DNA of 64,000 nucleotides from Sedimentibacter acidaminivorans (GCF_017873955.1 NZ_JAGGKS010000007.1:1-64000); one strand, 5' to 3'. Numbered from the stretch's first letter, positions 9,367 to 18,521 are shown. Notes: generated by a model from the letters alone, not told the origin. Program-made: numbers and translations.

Positions 9367-9960
9367 ATGTATAATTATTTTATAAATGGTGATGTAGATG
9401 CTATGCGTAAAAGAAATGAAGTAATATTTGTTCAAGATGCATTAATTGAGGAAATTATTATTGATAATAGAACAGGATTTGTAACAATTTCGTATGGTGT
9501 TATGGGAGAAAGATGCATGGTATATATGCAGCTTGTTACATTAGTTGTAGACCGAGATACTGTAATAAGAAATCAGTTTGGTCAAGATTTATCTTTGAGG
9601 GATTTAAGAGAAGGAATGATTGTAGATGCAGAGTTTTCTTCTGCTATGACAAGAAGCATACCACCGCAATCTAGAGCTTTTAGAATAACGGTTATACAAA
9701 ACGATAGCATTAACATTACTGAAGATAGGGTGTTGAGTGTAGACATTAATAACGGTTTTTTTTATACAGGCAATGCCGAGGATATGCTTAGTCAAATGAG
9801 ATTTGTAGTCAATAATGAAACTAGAATTATGGATAGGAGAGGGAATAAAATAAGATTAAGAGATTTAAGGCCAGGACAGCTGGTAAGAGTTGAGCATGCT
9901 AATTTTCAAACTATGAGCATACCGCCACAAACAACTGCCTTTAATGTTCAAATTCTATGA
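9367..9960 (+). CDS. Hypothetical protein with two tandem homologous domains
   Basis: A 197-residue protein without signal peptide or membrane span. The halves resemble each other: around residues 62-110 LSLRDLREGMIVDAEF is followed by SIPPQSRAF, and around 150-197 RLRDLRPGQLVRVEH is followed by SIPPQTTAF. This indicates an internal duplication of a beta-rich, OB/SH3-like unit of about 85 residues. I do not recognise a characterised family. It has GAAGAGGTG as SD and is monocistronic, ending at a strong bidirectional terminator. Confidence 0.8.
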   Translation: MYNYFINGDVDAMRKRNEVIFVQDALIEEIIIDNRTGFVTISYGVMGERCMVYMQLVTLVVDRDTVIRNQFGQDLSLRDLREGMIVDAEFSSAMTRSIPPQSRAFRITVIQNDSINITEDRVLSVDINNGFFYTGNAEDMLSQMRFVVNNETRIMDRRGNKIRLRDLRPGQLVRVEHANFQTMSIPPQTTAFNVQIL

Positions 9961-9983
9961 TAAGATTAAAATCTATAAAAAAT

Positions 9984-10028
9984 AAAGAGAAAGGATTTGT
10001 GCGGTATACGCATAAATCCTTTCTCTTT
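9984..10028. terminator. Bidirectional terminator between convergent genes
   Basis: A 20-bp stem (outer arms AAAGAGAAAGGATTT and AAATCCTTTCTCTTT, inner TGCG/CGCA, one G-T pair) with loop GTATA. A-rich and T-rich flanks let it serve both the duplicated-domain gene and the reductase gene. Confidence 0.85.
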
Positions 10029-10035
10029 AATATAA

Positions 10036-12552
10036 TTAAATAAATAAATTTACATTTGATTCTTCAGCATCTCCAAGATAAGTTCCTACACCAGCATAAT
10101 CAATTCCGTCTATCAGTTCGTCTTTTGTTATTCCCATGACATCCATAGACATAGTACAGGCTATCATTTTAACACCATTATTCATTGCTTTTTTAATTAA
10201 ATCTTCTAATGAATCTATATTTTTATCATTCATTACTTTTTTCATCATCGCAGTTCCCATGCCACCCATGTGCATTTTTGATAGTTTTAATTTGTTTACT
10301 CCACGAGGCATCATTTTGCCAAACATTGCGTCTATTATAGGCTTTTTAATGCTTTGTTTTTCTGTTTTTCTCAATACGTTTAATCCCCAGAATGTGAAGA
10401 ACATTGTTACAGGTCTTCCCATTGCTAAGGCACCATTTGCAATAATAAATGAGGCTAGAACTTTATCCATGTCACCACTAAATACAATTATTGTTTTCCC
10501 ATCGTTAGCTACTTGAGGGAGGACTGAATTTGATTGAATTAATTTATTAGTATTTATTTTTCCAATTCCTTTTTGTAAAAAAACAATATTTTCTTTTTTG
10601 TTTTTTTCTGTTTTTAACAAAGTGTTTCCAGTTCTTCTGCACCATGCTTCTACATCTTTTGCAAAACCAGAATCCGTAGCGGAAACTTCTATGATATCTC
10701 CATCGTTCATTTTATTCATTGTTTCAAAAACCTTCATAATTGGACCAGGGCATTGTAAACCACTGCAATCAACTTTTATAGATGCTTTTATTTCAGTAGA
10801 TGAAATATCATTATCTGAATAATTTGCAGTTTGTTGTTCATTGCTACTGTTACCTAAATCCTGGCCAGGAGTTTGAGCATTAAAATATTTATAGTAAACT
10901 GCTTTGTAGAAATTAGTTCCAGCAGGATAAACTTTAACATTTTTAAATCCATTTTCCATCAATGTTCTTGCTGCATTATATGATCTAATACCAACTGCAC
11001 AGAACACAATTATATCATCATCTTTGTTTAGTTCTGATAGACGGCTTCTTAGTTGTCCGAGCGGTATATGTTTTGCATTTGGCATTGTATACACCAAAAG
11101 TTCAACATCTTCACGAATGTCAAGCAATGTATATTTACTTGGTTTTTCAGGATTGATGTCATCCCATTTTGAAAAATAAATTTTATCTTTGATAATATTT
11201 TCTGCTACAAATCCTAACATATTTACTGGGTCTTTTGCTGAAGAATAAGGAGGTGCATATGCAAGCTCTAATTCTTTTAAATCGTAAATACTAGCATTCA
11301 ATCTTATAGCTGTAGCAATAGTGTCAATTCTCTTATCAGCACCATCTTCACCTACTATTTGCGCTCCAAATATTTTTTTGCCATCAGGAGAGAATATAAG
11401 TTTGAGAATTAATTCTGAAGAACCAGGATAATATCCTGCATGTGATTTTTGAGATATAATTGTTTTTAAATAGTCCTTTCCTTCTTCTTTTCCCCATCTT
11501 TTTAATGTTTTTTCATTAGCACCTGTTGAAGCAACTGTTAAATCAAATACCTTAGCAACAGAAGTTCCTTGAGTTCCTTGGTATTCTTCATTTGCTCCAC
11601 AAATGTTATTAGCACAAATTCTTCCTTGTTTATTTGCAGGACCAGCAAGTGGAACCATGGCCTTATCTTTACTAATAAACTCTTCAACCTCTATAACATC
11701 TCCAACAGCATAAATATTTGGGTCAGATGTTCTTAAATGCTTATCAACAATAACTCCACCGCGTTGATTTAATTTAAGTCCTGCATTTTTAGCTAACTCA
11801 CTGTTTGGACGAACTCCAATTGAAAGGATAACCAAATCTGCAGATATAGTTTTTCCACTATTTAGAGTAATGGTAGTTGAACCATTTTCGATTTTGAACT
11901 TTGAAACTCCGTCACCTAAGCTTAAGATAACACCATTCATATCCATATTGTTTTGAACAAGTTGTGCCATTTCATAGTCAACTGGAGCCATTACTTGGTC
12001 TAACATTTCAACAACAGTTACTTCTAAACCTGCTTCGTGCAAATTTTCTGCCATTTCTAGACCTATAAATCCGCCACCAATAACTGCGGCCTTTTTAGGT
12101 TTCTTTTCATTTATATATTTTTTAATTTCATCTGTATCTGGAACTGTCCAAAGAGTAAAAATTCCAGGAGAGTTAATCCCTTCAATAGGTGGTTTAATAG
12201 GTGAAGAACCTGTAGAGATAACCAATGTATCATAGCTTTCCTTATAAGTTTCGCCAGTTTTTGTTTTCTTAACTTCTACAAATTTATTTTCTTTATCAAT
12301 AGAAATAACTTCACTTTCTATTCTAACGTCTACATTATATTTTGCAGACATAGCCTCTGGCGTTTGTAGTAACAAAGAGCTTCTTTCCTTTATGACATCA
12401 CCTATATGATAAGGTAGACCGCAATTTGCATAAGAAATATACGAACCTCTTTCAAACATTATTATTTCTGCTGATTCATCAAGTCTTCTGAGCCTTGCTG
12501 CTGTACTTGCTCCACCAGCAACTCCACCGATTATTAATACTTTATTACTCAT
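10036..12552 (-). CDS. CoA-disulfide reductase-rhodanese-TusA-DsrE fusion (persulfide/sulfur metabolism)
   Basis: An 838-residue soluble protein with four sulfur-handling domains. Residues 1-450 form a CoA-disulfide-reductase-like FAD/NAD(P)H module (GGVAGGASTAAR, catalytic C44 in SYANCGLPYH, NAD site GGGFIGLEMAE). Residues 465-555 are rhodanese with C518 in FCAVGIRS. Residues 592-665 are TusA-like with CPGP (C601). Residues 685-838 are DsrE2-like with C799. Every domain keeps its expected cysteine. CoADR-rhodanese proteins reduce CoA disulfides, polysulfide or CoA persulfide; the TusA and DsrE parts suggest internal sulfane-sulfur relay (inference). It sits 24 bases after an ArsR-type gene in the same direction, forming a likely operon. 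Confidence 0.9.
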   Translation of the reverse strand: MSNKVLIIGGVAGGASTAARLRRLDESAEIIMFERGSYISYANCGLPYHIGDVIKERSSLLLQTPEAMSAKYNVDVRIESEVISIDKENKFVEVKKTKTGETYKESYDTLVISTGSSPIKPPIEGINSPGIFTLWTVPDTDEIKKYINEKKPKKAAVIGGGFIGLEMAENLHEAGLEVTVVEMLDQVMAPVDYEMAQLVQNNMDMNGVILSLGDGVSKFKIENGSTTITLNSGKTISADLVILSIGVRPNSELAKNAGLKLNQRGGVIVDKHLRTSDPNIYAVGDVIEVEEFISKDKAMVPLAGPANKQGRICANNICGANEEYQGTQGTSVAKVFDLTVASTGANEKTLKRWGKEEGKDYLKTIISQKSHAGYYPGSSELILKLIFSPDGKKIFGAQIVGEDGADKRIDTIATAIRLNASIYDLKELELAYAPPYSSAKDPVNMLGFVAENIIKDKIYFSKWDDINPEKPSKYTLLDIREDVELLVYTMPNAKHIPLGQLRSRLSELNKDDDIIVFCAVGIRSYNAARTLMENGFKNVKVYPAGTNFYKAVYYKYFNAQTPGQDLGNSSNEQQTANYSDNDISSTEIKASIKVDCSGLQCPGPIMKVFETMNKMNDGDIIEVSATDSGFAKDVEAWCRRTGNTLLKTEKNKKENIVFLQKGIGKINTNKLIQSNSVLPQVANDGKTIIVFSGDMDKVLASFIIANGALAMGRPVTMFFTFWGLNVLRKTEKQSIKKPIIDAMFGKMMPRGVNKLKLSKMHMGGMGTAMMKKVMNDKNIDSLEDLIKKAMNNGVKMIACTMSMDVMGITKDELIDGIDYAGVGTYLGDAEESNVNLFI

Positions 12553-12576
12553 TTAAAATACCTCCATAAAAATTTG

Positions 12577-12870
12577 TTATAAGATTTGTTCTAAAATATG
12601 TTTTACTTCTTCATTTTTTAATTTATAAATAACTTCTGTGCCATTTCTTTCAGATGAAAGAATTCCAGCAGATTTTAACTTTGCTAAATGCTGTGATACA
12701 GAGGGTTGGGGTACATCCAGGCAACATTGAATATCTGTAACATTGCTTTCTTGTTCTCTCATTAACATAGCTAAAATGCAAAGTCGTACAGGATGAGCTA
12801 TTGTTTTAAATAATTCTGCTTTTTCTGCAAGAATTTCTTTAGCTTTTTCTTTATCATTAAAGTCTATCAT
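12577..12870 (-). CDS. ArsR-family regulator
   Basis: A 97-residue winged-helix repressor (FKTIAHPVRLCILAML, then VPQPSVSQHLAKLKSAGIL). A vicinal cysteine pair DIQCCLD lies just before the recognition helix. ArsR members respond to metals or, in the BigR/SqrR branch, to persulfides through cysteines. With a sulfur-relay reductase directly downstream, persulfide or thiol sensing is a reasonable inference. SD GAGGTG precedes ATG, and the gene is divergent from msrA. Confidence 0.88.
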   Translation of the reverse strand: MIDFNDKEKAKEILAEKAELFKTIAHPVRLCILAMLMREQESNVTDIQCCLDVPQPSVSQHLAKLKSAGILSSERNGTEVIYKLKNEEVKHILEQIL

Positions 12871-13041
12871 ATTTCACCTCTTATATTTAAATATTATTAT
12901 ATTATAATATTAGCATATATGTATATTGTTTGTCAATAATATTTTGTGAAATTTTAAATTATATATACTATGGATAATTTAAAAAATATATGTTAAAATT
13001 ATAAAAATATAAAATATCATTAAAATAAGTGAGGTTAAGTT

Positions 13042-13518
13042 ATGAAAGAAATATATTTAGCTGGTGGATGCTTTTGGGGATTACAGGCTTATTTTGACTT
13101 GAAAGATGGCATAACTGAAAGTGAGGTAGGGTATGCAAATGGAAATACAAAGGAACCTACTTATGAACAAGTTTGTACAAATACTACAGGCTATGCTGAA
13201 ACAGTTTATATAAAATATGATGATAACAAAATATCACTTGAAAGAATTTTAGAGCTATTTTGGAAGGTGATAGATCCGACGAGTTTAAATAAACAAGGTG
13301 GAGATAGAGGTACTCAATATAGGACAGGAATATACTTTACTGATGATAAGGATGAAGCTATAATTAAAAAATCATTAGAAAATGAATCTAGAAAGTATAC
13401 TAGAAAAATTGTAACAGAAGTTGGAAAACTTAAAAATTATTACCCAGCAGAAGAATATCATCAAAAATATCTAGAAAAGAATCCAAACGGTTACTGTCAT
13501 ATAGATTTAAGCCTTTAA
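13042..13518 (+). CDS. msrA: Peptide-methionine (S)-S-oxide reductase MsrA
   Basis: A 158-residue enzyme with the catalytic motif GGCFWG near the N-terminus, where Cys attacks methionine S-sulfoxide. The codon is TGC, so this is the cysteine form. The conserved [13 protein letters not shown] and [10 protein letters not shown] segments are present. It lacks the long C-terminal resolving-cysteine tail of some members. It is divergent from the ArsR/CoADR operon, and a shared oxidative or sulfur stress response is possible. Confidence 0.96.
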   Translation: MKEIYLAGGCFWGLQAYFDLKDGITESEVGYANGNTKEPTYEQVCTNTTGYAETVYIKYDDNKISLERILELFWKVIDPTSLNKQGGDRGTQYRTGIYFTDDKDEAIIKKSLENESRKYTRKIVTEVGKLKNYYPAEEYHQKYLEKNPNGYCHIDLSL

Positions 13519-13554
13519 TTTTATATGTAAATATTTTAATAATTAGGAGTAAAA

Positions 13555-14268
13555 ATGAGCCTTATACCAAATGATATACATAATTCTTGGGATGATTTTT
13601 TGTCATGTGAAATTGTACAGGAATTAAATTATATTGAGTCTAGAATAGGAAATAATATTAATCCAAGTCATGATAATGTTTTAAGATTTATGAAAGGTGA
13701 CTTAAATAATATAAAGGTAGGAATATTAGGGCAAGATCCATATCCTGAAAAAGGAAGAGCAACAGGACGGGCTTTTGAGGTTGGAGATTTACATTCATGG
13801 AATGATAAATTTAGACAAGTGTCATTGAAAAATATTATTAGACTTATTCATAAATCATACAATGGTATAGATGAATACAAGTCTATAAAAAAGTTTTCAG
13901 AAATACAAGATGAAATAAAATTAGGCAAATTTAAAATCTTACCTCCTAATGAGATTTTTAGCTCATGGGAACAACAGGGAGTGCTTTTGCTTAATACATA
14001 CTTGAGTGTGGAATCAGGAATAACAGGAAGTCATATTGAGATTTGGGAACCATTCAGCATAAAACTTTTAGAATTTATATCAGATAATAATAGAAATATA
14101 AATTGGTTTTTGTGGGGTAAGCAAGCAGAGAATAAAAAGAAATATATTAATAATGGAAAGTTCTATATAAGTAGACATCCAATGATGTGTTCAGATAAAT
14201 ATGATGATGATTTTTTGAAGTCAAACTGTTTTGAAGATACTAAAAACATAATCAATTGGTTAGGTTGA
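13555..14268 (+). CDS. Uracil-DNA glycosylase family protein (divergent)
   Basis: A 237-residue protein with the family-1 UDG catalytic loop GQDPYP (Asp activates water) at about residue 60 and a C-terminal SRHPMM in place of the usual HPSP leucine-loop motif. The segment NWFLWGKQAE matches the WG(x)A region before it. The N-terminal part and loop are atypical, so it may have altered specificity. It probably excises uracil from DNA. It starts 36 bases after msrA and may share its transcript. Confidence 0.75.
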   Translation: MSLIPNDIHNSWDDFLSCEIVQELNYIESRIGNNINPSHDNVLRFMKGDLNNIKVGILGQDPYPEKGRATGRAFEVGDLHSWNDKFRQVSLKNIIRLIHKSYNGIDEYKSIKKFSEIQDEIKLGKFKILPPNEIFSSWEQQGVLLLNTYLSVESGITGSHIEIWEPFSIKLLEFISDNNRNINWFLWGKQAENKKKYINNGKFYISRHPMMCSDKYDDDFLKSNCFEDTKNIINWLG

Positions 14269-14307
14269 AATTAGTGAATATAAAATTGAATATTTTTAAA
14301 AGTATGG

Positions 14308-14330
14308 GAACTCTCGAATAGAGTTCTTTT
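14308..14330 (+). terminator. Terminator after the UDG-like gene
   Basis: GAACTCT and AGAGTTC arms (7 bp) with loop CGAAT, followed by a T-rich stretch. Confidence 0.7.
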
Positions 14331-14360
14331 GTTTTGTAAAATATTAATTAACAAAAAATA

Positions 14361-14389
14361 TTGACAAATAAATTTAATAATGATATCAT
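14361..14389 (+). promoter_or_regulatory. Promoter of the CoA-transferase operon
   Basis: TTGACA at 14361-14366 and TATCAT at 14384-14389 with a 17-base spacer. The predicted start is near 14396, just upstream of a palindromic operator. Confidence 0.65.
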
Positions 14390-14401
14390 TTTAAATAAGG
14401 A

Positions 14402-14428
14402 ACAATGTTCCATGAAGTGGAACATTGT
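14402..14428. promoter_or_regulatory. 27-base palindromic operator, candidate IclR-family site
   Basis: ACAATGTTCCA and TGGAACATTGT are perfect 11-base inverted arms around TGAAG. It begins about 6 bases past the predicted start, where a bound repressor would block elongation or open-complex formation. The IclR-family gene closing the cluster is the natural candidate regulator. No second copy was found near the iclR promoter. Confidence 0.6.
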
Positions 14429-14491
14429 AGCGGATGTGACAAATATAAAATGTATATAATTTAATATAAAATATTATTTGAGGAGTGCATT

Positions 14492-16078
14492 ATGGAAAAA
14501 CATTTGAGAAAAGGGAATAGAGCTTCTGTACTTACTGCGGATGAAGTCGTTAAATATATTCCTGATAATGCAACTGTTGGGTTTTGTGGAGCTGGAGGAG
14601 GTTTAACTGAAGCAACAACTGTTATTGAAGCGTTAGCTAAAAGGTATAGAGAAACGCAGGAACCTAAAAGTTTAACGTACTATCATTCAACCGGGCTTGG
14701 TGACCGTGCAGATAGGGGAATGTCTCCTCTCGCACAAAAGGGAATGGTAAAAAGGGTAATTGGCGGGCATTGGGGTCAGTCTCCTAGGCTTGCTGAAATG
14801 GCAGAAAGAAATGAAATTGAGGCATATAATTTTCCTCAAGGAGTTGTGGCACAATTGTTAAGAACCGCTGCTGCAGGTCAACCAGGAATATTAACGCATG
14901 TGGGACTTGGAACGTTTACTGACCCAAGACAACAGGGTGGTAAATTAAATGAACGTACAAAAGAAAATTTGATAAAAATTATGGAAGTGAATGGTAAGGA
15001 ATATTTATTTTATCCTGCTATTCCTATAGATGTAGCAATTATACGTGGTACAACATCTGATACGGAAGGTTATATTAGTATGGAAGATGAAATTGCTTAT
15101 CTAGATGCATTGGCTTTAGCTCAGGCTGCTCATAACAATGGTGGAATTGTCATTGCTCAAGTGCAAAAATTGGTGAAGGCACGCACTCTGCATCCTAAAA
15201 ATATAAGGATTCCAGGGTTTTTGGTAGATGCTTTGGTAGTTGTGCCTGAACAACCTCAATTATATTCTGGTTCTATTAATCGTTTTATGTCAGGTGATTA
15301 TGTAATGGATCCAGGTGAAGTAATTCCTCTACCATTAAATGAGCGTAAAGTTATTGCAAGACGTGCTTTAATGGAAGTAAAAACAGGCAATGTAGGGAAT
15401 GTAGGCGTTGGTATAGCTGACGGAATTGGTGTGGTGGCAAGAGAAGAGGGTGTAAGCGAAGAGTTTACTTTGACAGTTGAAACTGGACCGATTGGTGGAG
15501 TTTCAGCACAAGGAATTTTCTTTGGAGCTAGTGTAAATATGCAAGCAATGCTTGATATGCCAGCACAGTTTGATTTCTACGATGGCGGTGGATTGGACGT
15601 TTGCTTCTTAAGTTTTGCAGAGCTAGATCAATCAGGAAATGTAAATGTTCATAAGTTCAATGGCAAAATTATGGGAACTGGCGGATTTGTAAACATATGC
15701 CAAAATACTAAAAAAGTTATATTCTGCGGAACTTTAACAGCTGGTGGCTTGAAAGTAGCTGTAGAGGATGGCAAGGTAGTTATAAAACAAGAGGGAAAGT
15801 TCGAAAAAATGATACCTCAGGTTCAAGAAATCACATTTAATGGCAGTGATGCAATCAAAAGAGGTCAAGAAGTTTTATATATTACTGAAAGAGCTGTGTT
15901 TAGATTAACAGAAAAAGGAATGATGCTATGTGAAATAGCTCCAAGCATGGATGTGGAAAAAGATATATTATCAAAAATGGGTTTCATTCCTATTATATCC
16001 AGTGATTTAAAAGAAATGGACCAAAGGTTATTTATAGATAGTCCAATGAATATTAAAAAAGAACAATTTAATATATAG
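14492..16078 (+). CDS. Propionate CoA-transferase-like (family I) CoA transferase
   Basis: A 528-residue protein collinear with Clostridium propionicum propionate CoA-transferase as I remember it: GHWGQSP, GTFTDPRQQGGK, YLFYPAIPIDVAIIRGT and FYDGGGLDVCFL all have direct counterparts. The expected catalytic glutamate is E330 in TVETGPIGG, where a glutamyl-CoA thioester forms. The enzyme would move CoA from acetyl-CoA to a carboxylic acid. The substrate is not shown by sequence. It is the first gene of a five-gene operon and probably activates the growth substrate. SD GAGGAG precedes ATG. Confidence 0.85.
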   Translation: MEKHLRKGNRASVLTADEVVKYIPDNATVGFCGAGGGLTEATTVIEALAKRYRETQEPKSLTYYHSTGLGDRADRGMSPLAQKGMVKRVIGGHWGQSPRLAEMAERNEIEAYNFPQGVVAQLLRTAAAGQPGILTHVGLGTFTDPRQQGGKLNERTKENLIKIMEVNGKEYLFYPAIPIDVAIIRGTTSDTEGYISMEDEIAYLDALALAQAAHNNGGIVIAQVQKLVKARTLHPKNIRIPGFLVDALVVVPEQPQLYSGSINRFMSGDYVMDPGEVIPLPLNERKVIARRALMEVKTGNVGNVGVGIADGIGVVAREEGVSEEFTLTVETGPIGGVSAQGIFFGASVNMQAMLDMPAQFDFYDGGGLDVCFLSFAELDQSGNVNVHKFNGKIMGTGGFVNICQNTKKVIFCGTLTAGGLKVAVEDGKVVIKQEGKFEKMIPQVQEITFNGSDAIKRGQEVLYITERAVFRLTEKGMMLCEIAPSMDVEKDILSKMGFIPIISSDLKEMDQRLFIDSPMNIKKEQFNI

Positions 16079-16139
16079 AATATTAATTTAGTTGTTTTAA
16101 TGAGTTGAAAAATATAATATAATAGAGGGGATATGCAAA

Positions 16140-16580
16140 ATGAAAGAATTAAAAGTACCTTTTGAAATTGGAGATAGTTGCACATTTACAAAAACAATAA
16201 GTGAGTCTGATGTTTATATGTTTGCAGGAATTACAGGCGATTTTAGCCAAATGCATACTAATGAAGCATTTATGAACACAACAAAATATAAAACAAGAAT
16301 AGTTCATGGTGTATTGACATTTGCATTAGGTTCAACTGCTTCAACATTAATTCAAACTCAGGCAAAAGCAGAAATGCCTAGTGTTTCATATGGATATGAT
16401 AGATTAAGATTTGTAAAACCAGTTTATTTTGGTGATACAGTAACAGCAACATATACCATAATTGAAATAGATAATGAAAATTTAAAATCAGTTGGTAAAG
16501 TTGAAGTAGTTAATCAAAAAGGTGAAGTAGTTGTTGTTGCAAATCATATATTAAAATTCTTCCCTCTTGACGAAGAATAA
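16140..16580 (+). CDS. MaoC-like (R)-specific enoyl-CoA hydratase/dehydratase
   Basis: A 146-residue hot-dog protein. The segment FAGITGDFSQMHTNEAF carries the Asp and His of the hydratase motif, and RIVHGVLTF follows as in PhaJ/MaoC enzymes. It is expected to hydrate or dehydrate a CoA-bound unsaturated or hydroxy acid. Its place directly after the CoA transferase suggests it acts on the resulting CoA thioester. Confidence 0.88.
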   Translation: MKELKVPFEIGDSCTFTKTISESDVYMFAGITGDFSQMHTNEAFMNTTKYKTRIVHGVLTFALGSTASTLIQTQAKAEMPSVSYGYDRLRFVKPVYFGDTVTATYTIIEIDNENLKSVGKVEVVNQKGEVVVVANHILKFFPLDEE

Positions 16581-16621
16581 TTTAGAGATTAATAATAAAA
16601 TCTAAGAAAAGAGGTAAGAAT

Positions 16622-17593
16622 ATGAAAATTTGTATGTTAGGTTCAGGTTCTCTAGGAAGTACAATTGGTGGTACTCTTGCAGAGGCTGGTAATGAAGTAT
16701 ATTTAATTGACCGATGGGAAGAGCACGTCAAAGCTATAAATGATAAGGGTTTATTATTAATTGATGGTGCACAAGATAATCATGAAAGATATATAAAAGT
16801 AAAAGCACAAACCAATTATGATAATATTGGAGAAGCGGATTTAGTAATAGTTTTAGTTAAGTCATTTGCTACTAAAAAAGCAATCGAAGAAGCTAAAGCA
16901 AGTTCAATCATAGGTGCAAATACATTAGTTATGTCTTTGCAAAACGGGTTGGGCAATGAAGAAGCTATAATTGAAGTGATTGGAAAAGACCAAGTTATTG
17001 GTGGAAAAACCTATGTTGGTGGGTTGCTTTTAGAAGAAGGTAAAGTAATTGGAACAACAAAGGGTAAGTATACGTATATCGGTGAAGTGGATGGAAAAAT
17101 AACAGATAGAATAAAGCATATTGCTGAAGAATTAACAGAATCAGGCATAATGACAAAAGTTCTTCCGAATATTACAGGGTTAATATGGGATAAACTTTTA
17201 ATAAATGTAGCCGCAGGTGCTCTTTGTGGAGTTACGAGATTGCCATATGGTGGTTTATATGACACTTATGGACATTATGTTCACCCGGAGTTAAAACAAA
17301 CTGGACTCGCAGCAATAAATGAGGGAATAGCAGTAGCAAAAGCTAATGGTATTGTCCTTTCAACTGATGATGCAGAAGAAATATGGTATAAAACATCAGC
17401 TGGTTTGCCAGATGGATTTAAGACATCTATACAACAAAGCTTAGAAAAAGGCGCAGCAACTGAGATAGATTACATTAATGGTGCTGTTGTGAGATGGGGT
17501 AAAAAAAGTAATGTTTCTACACCTGTAAACGAAACATTAGTAGCTTGCGTAAAGGGTTTAGAGTTTTGGCAACAAAATTATTCTAATAAGTAG
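16622..17593 (+). CDS. 2-dehydropantoate 2-reductase (PanE/ApbA) family oxidoreductase
   Basis: A 323-residue NAD(P)-dependent dehydrogenase with Rossmann motif GSGSLGSTIGG at residues 7-17 and the typical VKSFATKKAI, MSLQNGLGNEE and NVAAGALCG segments of the ketopantoate reductase fold. The operon context (CoA transferase, MaoC) argues against pantothenate synthesis and for reduction or oxidation of a 2-oxo/2-hydroxy acid of a catabolic route. The substrate is unknown. Confidence 0.85.
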   Translation: MKICMLGSGSLGSTIGGTLAEAGNEVYLIDRWEEHVKAINDKGLLLIDGAQDNHERYIKVKAQTNYDNIGEADLVIVLVKSFATKKAIEEAKASSIIGANTLVMSLQNGLGNEEAIIEVIGKDQVIGGKTYVGGLLLEEGKVIGTTKGKYTYIGEVDGKITDRIKHIAEELTESGIMTKVLPNITGLIWDKLLINVAAGALCGVTRLPYGGLYDTYGHYVHPELKQTGLAAINEGIAVAKANGIVLSTDDAEEIWYKTSAGLPDGFKTSIQQSLEKGAATEIDYINGAVVRWGKKSNVSTPVNETLVACVKGLEFWQQNYSNK

Positions 17594-17607
17594 GGTGGAG
17601 CGAATAT

Positions 17608-18003
17608 ATGGCATATGCAAAAAAATCATATTTGGAACACGTTGCAGTTAAAGTAAAAGATATACAATGGCATATTGAATTTTTTACTAAGGCTTTAGGT
17701 ATGGATATTAGAGAATTACATGGTAAAATAGAAAATCCAGAGCAGGTGTGGATTGGTGGCATGCAACTGACATCATCTCCAGATTTTGAAGTTGGAGACT
17801 GTACAAATGAAAGAGCGTGGCATATAGGAATATTTACAGAAGATTTAGAAGATGCTCTAAAAGAAGTATATTCTTTTGAAGGAGTAATGGAAATGCCACA
17901 GGGAAGGAACTGGTTTTCGCTACCAGACGGGTTATCAATTGAATTGATGCAGGCTAGTGAAAATTCAGTACAAGAAATATTAAAGATAGATCCAAGGGCT
18001 TAA
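17608..18003 (+). CDS. VOC-superfamily (glyoxalase/dioxygenase-fold) protein
   Basis: A 131-residue protein with the betaalphabetabetabeta VOC signature: LEHVAVKVKDIQWHIEFFTKAL at the start, and WHIGIFTEDLE and LPDGLSIELMQ in the second half. Metal-ligand positions H (near residue 10) and E (in IELMQ) are plausible. Epimerase, isomerase and lyase functions all occur in the fold. It lies 14 bases after the PanE-like gene, so it is co-transcribed. Confidence 0.8.
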   Translation: MAYAKKSYLEHVAVKVKDIQWHIEFFTKALGMDIRELHGKIENPEQVWIGGMQLTSSPDFEVGDCTNERAWHIGIFTEDLEDALKEVYSFEGVMEMPQGRNWFSLPDGLSIELMQASENSVQEILKIDPRA

Positions 18004-18049
18004 AAGCTAAAAGCTTAAAATATAATATTATAAAATGAGGAGATACAAA

Positions 18050-18502
18050 ATGAAAAAAGTACTTATGTTACACGGAGTAAATCATAATATGTTTGGAAAG
18101 AGAGACCCTAAACAATATGGAACAATAACTCTTGATGAAATCAATGAAAGCTTAACAAATCTTGCTAAAGAATTAGATGTTGAAGTTGAGTTTTTCCAAA
18201 CAAACAGTGAGGGAGAAATGTGCGAGAGAATTCATAAAGCTTACCAAGAAGGATTTGATGCAGTTCTTATTAATGCTGGAGCATGGACTCATTACAGCTA
18301 TGGATTAAGAGATGCATTAGCTATATTGACAGTGCCAGTATTGGAATTACACATGTCAAACGTACATGCTAGAGAAGAATTCAGACATTATTCAGTTATA
18401 TCACCAATAGCTAAGGGAGTAATAGTTGGATTAGGATCAGATGTTTACTTGTTAGGATTAAGAGCAGCTGCAAATATAATACATAACAAAGTTAGAGTAT
18501 AA
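18050..18502 (+). CDS. Type II 3-dehydroquinate dehydratase-like protein (AroQ fold), catabolic context
   Basis: A 150-residue protein with the DHQase II layout: LHGVNHNMFGKRDPKQYG (usual NLNLLGxREPxxYG), INAGAWTHYSYGLRDAL (usual INPGAxTHxSxAxxDAL) and ELHMSNVHAREEFRHYS, keeping the Tyr, His and Arg of the active site. The changed glycine-rich and substrate-loop residues plus the operon context suggest a paralogue working on another cyclic or hydroxy acid, not shikimate synthesis. ATG at 18050 has GAGGAG upstream; an earlier in-frame ATG at 18035 overlaps that SD. Confidence 0.8.
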   Translation: MKKVLMLHGVNHNMFGKRDPKQYGTITLDEINESLTNLAKELDVEVEFFQTNSEGEMCERIHKAYQEGFDAVLINAGAWTHYSYGLRDALAILTVPVLELHMSNVHAREEFRHYSVISPIAKGVIVGLGSDVYLLGLRAAANIIHNKVRV

Positions 18503-18521
18503 TTATATAACATAAAAAGGT

